Source: Phanerochaete sordida | Taxonomy: Eukaryota > Basidiomycota > Agaricomycetes > Polyporales > Phanerochaetaceae | Length of the DNA stretch: 64,000 bases | Reading direction: 5' to 3' | NCBI GenBank assembly: GCA_019973155.2 | Contig: BPQB01000027.1 | Location: forward strand, 186,001-250,000 | In this document: positions 34,756 through 44,579 of the stretch, one piece after another | Numbering within the stretch: the first letter of the stretch is position 1 | Layout: the number at the start of each line of letters is the position of its first letter | Translations under genes and position numbers: made by a program | The notes under the pieces: model-generated | Database searches by the model: none | Told to the model about the DNA's origin: nothing | The model's input: only the letters and a program-made list of their open reading frames with translations

Positions 34756-37172
34756 TCAGAACGGCGTCGCTTGCAGCAACCGCGTGAACAGCGCCATGCC
34801 CTCCGCCCTAAAATCGTCCAGCGAGATCGCCAGCGGGACGTCCCCGTCCTGGAACGTGAGCAGCTGCCGCTCCGCTTCGGTGAACGCGGGCCAGTGCAGC
34901 AGTCCGGGGCCGTTCGGGTCGAGGTTGTTCACGAAGTTGACGAGGTAGTCCGTCATGTCGCCGGGCCCGTACACGTTCAGCAGGTCCGTGGCGTGTGCCT
35001 GGCGGGGTGGTCAGCGCGGGGCGACAGCACTGGGACACGTGGACGTACACTTCCGAGGCCCGGGGTCGCCTTGAGGCGTTTATTCACTGGATGCCTGTCA
35101 GGAACGTCGTTCTCACTCCGCGTCGGGGGCCGACTCACAGTAGGAGAAGACACGCTGCTTGCCCGCGCGCTGCGCGAGCAGGAAGCGCCGCTCGGCCTGG
35201 AAGATGAGGTCGCCCTGGATCGCCGCGAGCCGCTTGAACTGCGGGGAGAGCGCGTTCGCGGCGCCCGTGCCGAAGGGCGAGCCCTGCGCGGGGTCCTGCG
35301 GGTAGAGCCGCAGCACGTCGTCGAGCTCCGCGGGCGTCGCGCCCGGGAGGTAGATCGTCGCGAGGTAGGTGCGCAGTTCGGCCTCGGTCCTGGAGCAGGC
35401 GGGTCAGCTGGACGAGGATGAGGGGACGATGGGGCGGCGTACGTGATGTTGAGCAGCTGGATCGTGAACAGCGTGCCCTCGTCGTCGCAGTCCTGGGCAC
35501 AGTCAAATCATTACCACGTCAAAGTAGCGCATATAGGTGCTTACCCCATTCACGAACGGCACATCAGCGATCTCACCGCGCGCGACGAGGGTCTGCGGGT
35601 TATCAGTAATGAAGACTCCATCCGCGCGCGGATTAAACGGAATATTCAACGACTGCCCGGCCCACACTCATCAGCCCAGCCCAAAACAAAGCCAAATCAT
35701 CCACGCACCTGCGGCGTAAACAGCCCAGGCAGCGCCATCGCCGCGCTCTGGAGCACCTCAAACGGCGCCTCGCGCAGGCACTGCAGCGTGTCGCGCGCAC
35801 CCGCACATCCTGTGTCGGCGACGACGCTGTCGTAGAACTGCTGCGCGTGCGTGAGGTCGCCCGTCGAGAGCGGCGAGCCCGAGTTCATGAACGCGCCGCG
35901 GAAGAGGCCCTGCGCGGCCCCGCGGTTGGCGACCAGGTGCATCGCGACGGAGACCGCGCCGGCGGACTCGCCCCAGCTGTGAAGGGGTGTTAGCGGGAGG
36001 GGGAGGGGAGCGGGAGGGCGTACATTGTGACTTTGGTGGGGTCGCCGGCGAAGGCGTGCACGTATTTTTGGACCCAGTGCAGGGCCAGGCGTTCTGTAGT
36101 GGTTCAAAGGAAGAGACAAGGCTCGGGTCAGCGCGGCTGGGAGGGCTGGAGTCGGCTTTGGACGTACGGTCCTGCAAACCAAGATTGCCGACGCGCGCGT
36201 CCATGACCTCCTTGCTTGCGAGGAACCCGAAGACTGTCGCCGAGGTTCAGCTGTGTCTCGAGGCAGGCGACGAGAGCAGCGTACCTGACAAGCTGTGTTA
36301 ATGTAAGATTTGTGTGCTAAGCAGTCACGGAGGGCGACACGCACCGGTAATTCATGCTCACATACACGACCGGCGTGCCCATCTCGACCGAACGTGAGAC
36401 GACGGCGCTCCCATTGAACCTATGTGGATGGTGCAGCTCAGGCCCGGCACTTGGACATAGTAGGGCAGGAGCACGTACGCGCCCGTCGACCCCATTGTGA
36501 ATCCACCTGGAACAGATGAGACAAAATTAAAGGGTCCCACGGAGTAGCGTACCGCCATAGATCCACTGTAGGCGGTACAGAATCAGTTGTGATAGCATTA
36601 TTCCTACCACATATCACTCACAACAACGACAGGCAGCTTCGCGCCCGGCGCGACACCAGCAGGTGTCCAGACATTGATCGTCAAGCCTGTGAAATTTTGT
36701 CAGTAGGGTTCTCGGTGACATTCTCTTACACTTACAGTCCTCCCCGGACTGCGGCGGCGCCATGCCGTCGAAGAACGCGGTGACGTTCGACGCGATGCTC
36801 GCGGGGAAGTCCGGGCCCGAGGGCAGCTGCGTGCACGCGAGCCCGAACGCGGTCGCGTTGTGCGTGCCGGTGTACGGCGGCGGCGCGACGGGCAGGCGCA
36901 GGCGGAGGTCGCCGATGCTGCGGGTGCGTCAGGCGTGGACGGCAAAGCGGAGGAGGGAGAGGAGGAGGAGGGAGAAGAGGGGGAGGGAGGGGAGGGGCTC
37001 ACGGGGGCTGGGCGAAGGGGATCCCGGTGAACCTGTGCGCGAGGCCGTCGACTGTGCCGAGGAAGGTGCCGGCGTCGAGGGTCACTTTTGGAGGGGCCGG
37101 TGCGGCTAGCGACGCCGCAAGCGCGGCATGTCTTGCGAACAAGGTCAGGCAGACGGAAACTAAAGAGCGCAT
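34756..37172 (-). CDS. Secreted type-B carboxylesterase/lipase
   Basis: Multi-exon alpha/beta hydrolase of the cholinesterase/Candida rugosa lipase family. ATG at 37172 opens a signal peptide (MRSLVSVCLTLFARHAALAA). Then GTVDGLAHRFTGIPFAQPP and the disulphide segment ending SGEDCLTINVWTPAG lead to the oxyanion strand VVVWIYGGGFTMGSTG. The nucleophile elbow is TMWGESAGAVS, the acid lies in GDCDDEGTLF and the histidine in AHATDLLNVYGPGDM, so the Ser-Glu-His triad is complete. The C-terminus ends LLQATPF at 34756. Probably extracellular hydrolysis of esters or lipids; substrate cannot be told. The gene is next to a small MGNKGS gene, and the same pair is repeated downstream with a broken esterase. 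Confidence 0.88.
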
Positions 37173-38971
37173 GGTTTAGGTGCTCGCGCGAAATTTGGAG
37201 CGCGACGGGCTCACTACACAACACTTCGCCTTATATTGATTTTGAAAGGCTCTATGCCGTCATATGCGTGGACATCGCAAGCCGAGTTCGACCAGGAAGC
37301 CTACGCAGCGAGAAAGCAGGGCCGGCTTCTGCTGCAGCTGATGCAGATTCTGTTAATGCAAATCATGGAGGGCTGGAGGTCGGGCGGTCAGATGAGCACA
37401 CCTCAGCGTCCAACTGCACCCTCGCAATGTCCATGGACGACCCATGACTGGGCCTGAGAGAACCTGGTGATCATCTGGTTCCCGCGAAGCTCGGTGAGCT
37501 GCGGTTCGACGCATTATTAGTGGTCTAGTGCCAAGGATTGAAGCCTATAGCAATAGCAATGCCATGCAAAAAAGTATGACCATCCAGACTTTCCACGGCA
37601 AACAACGTGCTGAAGATTCCTTGTCAGCGGCGTGTGGACAAAAACCCAGAACGTGCACATGCCTCGCATCTGCCGCCTCGCCGCAAGCTTCTCTCCCACG
37701 AGCGCGAGATTGGTCAAGCAGATGGATAATCCCCTGCGTTTCGAGCTTAAGCTTGGGCCTGAGCACGGCTCACAAAATGTCTGGAAAAAGCGAGATAAAT
37801 GGCGGCCCAGATGAACATGGATGAGGGAAGATGTCGAACCCGACCCCGGGACAACCGGGGAATGCTATTGGTGATGGCGCATCAGGCGCATCAGATGCGG
37901 CTCTCCCCCTTTCTGGCGCTACCCGCGGTGATACCGCCAGGTTCGTCCGCAACTCTATCAACGTTGGTTCCAGAACGCGTTCGGCCCTCTTGACGATGCC
38001 GGTCACAGCGCCCGCGGGTCGTCGGCCGTCGTGCTGCGGACATTCAACGTCGTATCTCGACGCGGTCCGTGCTGCGCTCACTAGTATGACTGGGCCGCAG
38101 TGCACCGTGTGGCGGGCGAAGTGGCGGACCATGCTCGAGGGCCGCCAGGGAAGAGGAGGTCGCCCCGAACGAGCTGCGATACGCGGTCAGCGGTGAGTCA
38201 GAGAGTCATCTGAAGCCATGTCCCTGACCACTGCTCCATGTGCTTCATAGAGGCTTTTGACCGGACGAGTCTAGCCGGTGCAGACTGCTTGACGCCGACT
38301 ATGACTCGGCACCAACAAGTACGTGCGGGGCGCCGATCATGCTCGCGTTCAAAGCTTCTACAGCTTTGAAGCTATGCAACTGCAGATGCCAAGACATCGC
38401 TGAAACATGCTGTCAGCGAACGTCCAGGTCAGACCAGATGTGGTGCACGATAGATACACCCTATAGAGTTACATGGCTCGAGGCGCAGAGGGACGCCTTC
38501 CGGTCGTATTTGCGCGACGCCTCGTGGATCACACCGTGCACCGGATGCTGACGCGTCGTATCGCGACCAGGGCGGGGCGACCGCTGGAATGTAACTTTCT
38601 CCAGCAGGTCGCTTGAGCCGTCCGCCTGCAGAGCGTCCTCATGTCCGCCACGGACGAGTACGCAATCCCGGTGATCCATCTGATGTCGGAGCCGCATCGT
38701 CCTAGTATGCCCAACCGCTGGATACCAGCGACTGCAGCCCTCGTGTGGCCGTAGACTGCGGGTCTGTGGCAGTTACCCCCGCGTGCCTGCATGTGGGCGC
38801 GAAGTCTGCATTGACGCTCCCACTGACTATGGATCACCCGTCCGCAGGTACATACCCGCTCGATATAAAGGTCGTCGGGCCGCACTCGGTGGACGCCAAC
38901 CACCGACTTCCCTAATTCTACCGTCTCTACCTCCTCACCGCGTTCTTCGACAGCCGGTCGCCTTCACAGCC
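37173..38971. other. Intergenic, one weak open frame
   Basis: Between divergent esterase A and the first MGNKGS gene. An open frame at 37831-38196 (122 codons, starting MSNPTPGQPGNAIGDGASG) ends near a GTGAGT and could continue after an AG at about 38250 in another frame (EAFDRTSLAGADCL). I do not recognise it and cannot make a coherent gene. Otherwise nothing seen apart from the TATA box listed separately. Confidence 0.3.
38864..38869 (+). promoter_or_regulatory. TATA box of first MGNKGS gene
   Basis: TATAAA about 105 bases before ATG 38972, in the right orientation and at a usual distance for a fungal promoter. The duplicate gene has TATATA about 160 bases upstream of its start. Confidence 0.5.
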
Positions 38972-39393
38972 ATGGGCAACAAAGGCTCCACCACTGCACC
39001 CCTGCCGCAAAGCACTCCGCCAGCGACAGCATCGCTCGCCGCGCCCACGCCTGCCCCCACACCCGCATCAACACCCGCGCCCTCAAACGCAAGTTCAACG
39101 ACGCTCGCGAGCACCACCACGGTCGCGACCGCCGGTGGCTCGACCGCGACGCTCGTCCCCAAGGTACGCCTGCCCTGCCCTTCCTACCGCCCGCTACCGC
39201 CTCACCTACCCACGCACCACAGACCCAGCCCACGAAAGCCCCAGGCGCACCGGCGGGCCAGGGCGCCGCGAAGGACTGGGACGCGGCGTACGGCGCGCTC
39301 GCGAGCCGCTTCGGCTTCGGCGCGACGGCGCCGACGCTGCCACACACGACGCTGAAGGACCGGGAGGCGCGCGGGGGCGCGGGGCGGACGTGA
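38972..39393 (+). CDS. Small MGNKGS protein, copy 1 (likely N-myristoylated)
   Basis: Two exons, 38972-39163 and 39223-39393. Gly at position 2 and Ser at 6 (MGNKGS) fit the N-myristoyltransferase consensus. The middle is a Pro/Ala/Thr low-complexity stretch ending SSTTLASTTTVATAGG. The C-terminal exon is the conserved part: KDWDAAYGALASRFGFG and APTLPHTTLKDRE. About 120 residues. Copy 2 at 42409 shares both ends and the intron position but has a different middle, so selection appears to act on the lipid-anchor signal and the C-terminal motif. I do not recognise the family. Membrane association is an inference from the N-terminus. Confidence 0.7.
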
Positions 39394-39766
39394 GGGGTAT
39401 GGGATGCGGGGTGCGAGCGTTGGAAGAAGTGTTGCTGCTCTACGCTGACAGAGATCTTGGTTTGGTTTTAATCTTGTTGTGGTACGTCGCTCTGCGTTTT
39501 TTTTGTGGACCGTACGTCGCATTGGTCTGTTGCGTCCTCGCGCAGATATTTATTGGAGACATTTTTATTTGGCCACCAGTTATTTTCTAGCATACTGTGG
39601 AGAGGCAGTCGTGGTCGATTCACGCTATGATACATCGTAGAACCGTTTTAATCGGCTGTATGCGGCTCACAACGGTCTCGAAGCACAGGACTGCTTGAGC
39701 GGCCATTCCCTCGCCGTACCTCCGCCGCACCTTCGCTAGACCACCACCCAGCCCCACCCCTCCGCA

Positions 39767-41130
39767 TCATAGCGGCTGCGCGAGCGCCAGCTCCGTCACG
39801 AAGCGCATCCCGTCCGCGCCGAACGTGTCCTCGCCGAGCGCGCGCGGGACGGGCCCGCCCAGGAACGCAAGCAGGCGCGGGCTCGCGGGGCCACGGCAGC
39901 AGCCCGGGCCCGCTCGGGTCGCGCCGCACGGCTACGTTGACGAGGCAGTCCGCCATGTCGCCGCCGGCGTACACGTTCAGGAGGTCCGTGCCGTGTGCCT
40001 GCGCGGCGCCGTCAGCGCGCGAACGAGCAGTGGGGAGGGACACGCGCCGCGCCGACGCCGGGCGTCGCCTTGAGCCGTTTGTGCACTGCGCGCGCGTCAG
40101 TGACATGCGGGCGGACGAGACGGCGGGGAAGGGCGCACGGAACGCGACCACGCGCTGCGCGCGCGTGCGCCCGCCCGCGAAGGCGCGGCGAGGCGCCTGG
40201 GAGGCGCGGTCGCCGAGCAGCGCGGCGAGGCGCTTCTACTGCGGGCTGAGCGCGTCGCGCGCGCGCGTGCCGAAGTGCGCGCCCTGCGCGGGGTCCGCGG
40301 GGTAGAGCGCGAGCAGCGTGGCGAGCTGCGCGGCGGACGCGGTCGGGAGGAAGAACTCGGTGAAATACGCGCGCAGCTGCGCGGCGGTGCTGGGGAGGCG
40401 TCAGCGGACAGAGGAGAGGGAGAGGGGCGGCGGACGTGATGTTCAGGTTCGGGGGCGCGAAGATCGTGCCATCGTCGCAGTCCTGCGAGAGGTCAGTACG
40501 CGTGCGCAAAGGAGTGTCCGTGACGCACGCTGGTCACGAACGGCATATCCGCGACGAGCTCCTGCTGCACCAGCACTTGCGGGTCGTCTGCGAGAAACAC
40601 CCCGTCCGCGGGGCATCCACGCCAGCGCCAACGCTTGCCCGAGGGCACGATTAGCCCCGTTCACACAATAAACGTTGCACGGCACACCCACCTGCCGCGA
40701 CGTGATCGACGGCGACTGATCGATCGCCTGGAGCAGCGCGGCGAACGTCACGCCGCGGAGGCACTCCAGCGTGTCGGGCGCGGGCGCGCAGCCGGTGCGC
40801 CCGTCGCAGTCCGCCTGGCCGCGCACGACGGGCGGCGAGCCGCTCTGCATTGACGCGCCGCGGAAGAGGTCTCGTGTGTCGCCGCCGTGCGTGAGCGTCT
40901 GCAGCGCGACGCTGCTCGCGCCGGCGGACTCGCCCCAGCTGGGCGTGAGTGCCAGTGAAGTGGTGGTGTGTGGTAGGAGAGGGGGAAGGGCGTACATTGT
41001 GACTTGGGTGGGGTCGCCACCGAAGGCGGGAATATATTTCTGGACACACCGCAGCGCCTGGCGTTCGTGCAGAATTTGCTGGACTGACAGTCTAACGACC
41101 GACTCCGAGGATCACGAAGCCTGACGCAAG
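39767..41130 (-). pseudogene. Truncated type-B carboxylesterase pseudogene
   Basis: Second esterase copy, clearly homologous to 34756-37172. The readable part starts near HERQALRCVQKYIPAFGGDP and has an intact nucleophile elbow (WGESAGASSVA) and the histidine segment AHGTDLLNVYAGGDM. It is broken in four ways. The N-terminal ~200 residues including the oxyanion strand are absent. The catalytic Glu is removed by a one-codon deletion (CDDGTIF versus CDDEGTLF). TAG replaces a Phe codon at 40236-40238 (LSPQ*KRLAAL). A frameshift after GPGLLPWP moves the tail SPRLLAFLGG into another frame. The tail ends LALAQPL at 39767. The upstream limit is approximate. Confidence 0.85.
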
Positions 41131-42244
41131 TGGAACCGAGGACAGGGCATGTAGCGACAGGGCAGCCGCACAAAGCAGAAGAACGAATAAAAATATGACG
41201 TCCTAGACATCGCGCGGTCGTCGTGAGGTCTCTACGTAGAGTCGGACGGGGGCGAAGACGACGACGAAAAAACCTCGAATGAAGCTGTAAATGGAAAGTT
41301 TATCAAACCAGAAGCGCATCAGGCGCATCAGAGGCGCTTTGAGGCACCCCGCCGGGCGTCTGCTCGGCAATAAGACCGGCGATCATCCCCAAACCCTATC
41401 TGCCGGCCGAGAACGCAGCTGCGGTCCGCCAGGGTCCTGCTCCTGCTCGACGCTGCCCGCAGCGCGCGCCCTCGCTCGCAGCACGCTGCGCACATTCGCC
41501 CCCGTAGCGCAAGGTGGCGCACGGTGCGCCCGCCGCGACTGAGCCGCAGCGTGCGCCGCATGCTCGCCCTCGCGCCCGCGCCCGGGAGGTGCTCGAAGGA
41601 GGCACGCAGGCAGCGAGTGCGCTGCGCGACGTGCGCGTGAGGCGAGCCAGTGAGTCATTCCCCGGCATCCCTGACTCGCTGGCGGCTGCCCCATGTGCAC
41701 CGTGGCTTTTGTCCGGGTGTGCGTGCACCGGCAGCTGCACTTGACGCGCTTGACGGCCGTGATGACTCTGCGGGCCGCGCTCTGATGCCGCCTGCTCGAC
41801 TCATTTTGATGCAACGCTCGTCAGAGCATCCACAGCGAAGAGCGTGCGCACCGTAGAAACGCCAAGCGTGCAGCTGCAGCTGCAGGACCCTCTCTGTGCT
41901 TACGAAGCAGAGGCTCCTGCGCTACGCCACCGACGGCTCCGAAGGCGCGAATCGTTCCGGGGACGGTAGCGCCCCACGCATCGCACTGCGCAGGCAGGCG
42001 CGTCGCGACACAGACCCCGTCGAAAACGCCGGAACGGTGCCTTGCAGCAGCGCAGTGCATGCACCCGTCTCCAGATAACCGCGACGGACGCATTGCGTCG
42101 GAGCCGCAGCCATGACTAAGCCCATGCGCGCCGCACCCTCATTCTGCGAGTGACTGCGGGCCCGTAGCAGGCGCGTCCGCGTGCGTGCGCGCGCGCGCGA
42201 GCCTGCGCTGGTCACCAGGCGCAGGAGTGTGCGTCGCGCGCGCG

Positions 42245-42250
42245 TATATA
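42245..42250 (+). promoter_or_regulatory. TATA-like box of second MGNKGS gene
   Basis: TATATA about 160 bases upstream of the ATG and immediately upstream of the 16-bp repeat, so the repeat probably falls in the 5' UTR. Confidence 0.4.
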
Positions 42251-42282
42251 GCGAGGGGGCAGAGGCACGAGCCCTCAGCCCA

Positions 42283-42344
42283 AGCCCAGTGCCCAGCGAG
42301 CCCAGTGCCCAGCGAGCCCACTGCCCAGCGAGCCCAGTGCCCAG
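42283..42344. repeat. 16-bp tandem repeat in 5' leader
   Basis: Four units of the form AGCCCAGTGCCCAGCG, starting at 42283, 42299, 42315 and 42331, the last incomplete. Only single substitutions separate the units. The first MGNKGS gene has no such repeat. Confidence 0.8.
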
Positions 42345-42408
42345 ACGAACCCGCAACCCACAACCCAGACGCCTTCAAATACCCGACCGTCCGCGAGACA
42401 GCATGACC

Positions 42409-42992
42409 ATGGGCAACAAGGGCTCCTCGAACGCCGCGAGCACGCGTGCGTCCGCGCCGTCGACTGCACCGTCCGCCACGGCCGCCACCACACCCGCAAC
42501 CTCCGCCACACTCGCGCCTGCGCCGACGACCGCGCCGACGAACGCGCCGACGAACGCGCCGACGAACGCGAGCTCGACGACGCTCGCGAGCACGACCACG
42601 ACCGCGACGGCCGCGACGAGTAGCTCGAGCGCGACGCTCCTGCCCAAGGTGCGCTGCTCCCCCGTCCCCTCCCCGCTCCCCTGCCTCCCGCCCCTCTCCG
42701 GCCTCCCTCTTCCGCTCTCCCTCTCCCTCCCCCTCTCACTCTCCCCACCTCTCCTCCGCTCCCTTCTTCCCACCTCTCTCCTCCCGCCCCTCCCATACTG
42801 ACTATTCCCTAGACCCGCCCCGCGCACGCGCCGGGCCAAGGCCAAGGCGCGGAGCCGCGCGACTGGGACGCGGCGTACGGCGCGCTCGCGAAGCGCATGG
42901 GCTTCGGCGGCGCGGCGCCGACGCTGCCGCACAAGACGCGGAAGGACCGGAAGGGCGGGAGGGATGGGAAGGGCGGTTCTGGGGGTGTGTAG
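42409..42992 (+). CDS. Small MGNKGS protein, copy 2 (likely N-myristoylated)
   Basis: Exons 42409-42648 and 42813-42992, with the intron at the same site as in copy 1 (after LLPK). An in-frame ATG two codons upstream (42403) would bury Gly2, so the ATG at 42409 is preferred by comparison with copy 1. The middle has short Ala/Pro/Thr repeats (TNAPTNAPTNA) and SSTTLASTTTTATA. The C-terminal motif is RDWDAAYGALAKRMGFG and APTLPHKTRKDRK, then a Gly/Lys-rich tail that is more basic than copy 1. About 140 residues, family unknown. The intron is unusually long here (164 nt) and almost purely pyrimidine. Confidence 0.7.
42649..42812 (+). other. Polypyrimidine intron of MGNKGS copy 2
   Basis: From about 42655 to 42800 the coding strand is almost entirely C and T, in CCCTCTCC-like runs. 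The donor is GTGCGC and the acceptor CCCTAG. The corresponding intron of copy 1 (39164-39222) is 59 nt, so this one has expanded. Confidence 0.7.
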
Positions 42993-44579
42993 GCGGGCAC
43001 GGAGGACCGGGGGCGGGGTGAGGATGGGGATGGGGTGAGGGTGGGGTGAGAGGGGTGGGGCTTGTGAGTTGTGTTGTGTTTGCCTGTGGGTGGGCGGGGT
43101 GCTGATGGGTGTGCAGGTATTTATCAGGGGTTGCGGCCGCGATGCTCAAGTTTCTTTTTTTTCCGAGATAGCTGCGCTCAAACACAAGAAAACACAAGAA
43201 AATGTCGCTCTGTACAGTACAACGGCTATTTAATTGCCTCGCTCATGCTGTTGCGCGATTTGGGGTGAAGTACTACTACGATATCCTGCGCTGCAGGATG
43301 AAGAGCCCGAAGACCAAGGTACTGCGTATACGCCTGCTACGCTGCATTCTCAAGACCATCAACGTCTGAGCAGCCATGCCTGAGTTATCGACCCAGCCAT
43401 GATCGTCTGGTCGTAGCAGTGTCTGAGCTCATTTTGTACGGCAGGGATGCTGCAGATGCCCAGCCCCAAAGAGCCGAGAGCTCCTTCACACTTATGACTT
43501 CCACTAAATACATTAGGCCCACGCGGCCGTCCAACCGCTCCAGCAGACGGCGCTCGCGCGCACTGGACCTCAGGGGCGGCGGCGGAGCGCCGCAGGGAGG
43601 CGCCATCGCACCTGGCGCGTGCTAGAACCGTGCGCGGGGGCCGCCGGGAGCGCAGACACCGCGACACAGCGGGCCGTGGCGCGTCTGCCAGCGACGCCTG
43701 TGCGCGGCAGGGTCGGCTGGCGTGCACCCCGCGCGCTGGCGCATGCCCGTCGATTGCTGAATTTGGCGGATGTCCGCGCAGGAGTGGGCACCGTCCCGGG
43801 GGGGGGGGGGGGCGTGCCTTGGCCGCTCTCGACGCCGCCCAACGAGCACGCCGGTCTGCTGCTGGGCCCGCCTGCGCCAGGCTCGCAGCGGCGAAGGGTT
43901 CTTCACGATCATGCCAGTGATCCTTCTAGCTTGGTGCATCGCCCGAGCTTCACCGTGTACATCTTCATGAGCTGTATTGAAGATCAGAATACGGGATGTG
44001 CCCTCAACGTACGTTTTGAACGGATCACTGGATGGCGGGTAGGGCTCTCAGCGACTACATCTCCTTCCAAAATTGGACGCCCGGGCATTGCCGACTCCGA
44101 TTATTTCGGGAAACCTGCGACTCCCGACTCTGCGCGCGTCGGCATCTGGCCACTTCTGCACCCGTCCTTCTCGCGATATCGGGGTCCGATTCTACGTGGG
44201 TACTCCTGTTTGCTGTGATGCGCACGGTTTCTGACGACCTCGATGCTGCAGATGCCGTTTGAGAAACATGCGGAAGGTCGCTGCCACCAGTAGGATCTAC
44301 TCGAGCAAGCTCGACATGCGCTGGGCGTATGCTCAGCCGTGCTCTTGAGATATCGGCAGAGGCGAACGCTGCGACAACGGGTTTCATGCGGCCGTCTGTC
44401 TGCATGAGACAGTCAGATGCCTCCGCCCGAGTGACGCTACGCGCAGGGCGCTGCCCGAACCGGACTGAAACCCAAACGCTGTGACGCACGCACCTCACGC
44501 GGGGATATATCGTGGACAGCCCAACGTCCCTCACCACCTGCAGCACACGTACTGCGCAACCACGCCAGTGCTCGGCGAC
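42993..44579. other. Intergenic with G-rich tracts
   Basis: Downstream of MGNKGS copy 2. Repeated GGGG/GGGTGAGG blocks at 43009-43110 and a run of 15 G at 43798-43812 on the plus strand. Open frames at 43570-43940 on both strands are GC-driven and carry no domain. The right end is the promoter region of the adenylate-forming reductase. Confidence 0.4.

Larger units (their letters stand above)
41131..42402. other. Intergenic, GC-rich
   Basis: Between the esterase pseudogene and the second MGNKGS gene. GC-rich open frames on both strands at about 41330-41800 have arginine/alanine-rich translations and no domain. The right end contains the promoter and a 16-bp tandem repeat listed separately. 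Confidence 0.35.

Noticed and set aside
39648..40151. 167-codon frame as an independent gene
   Set aside because: It is the C-terminal part of the esterase pseudogene read past its frameshift.
43570..43939. Open frames on both strands around the 15-G run
   Set aside because: They arise from GC-rich sequence and cross a homopolymer; no domain or splice signal.
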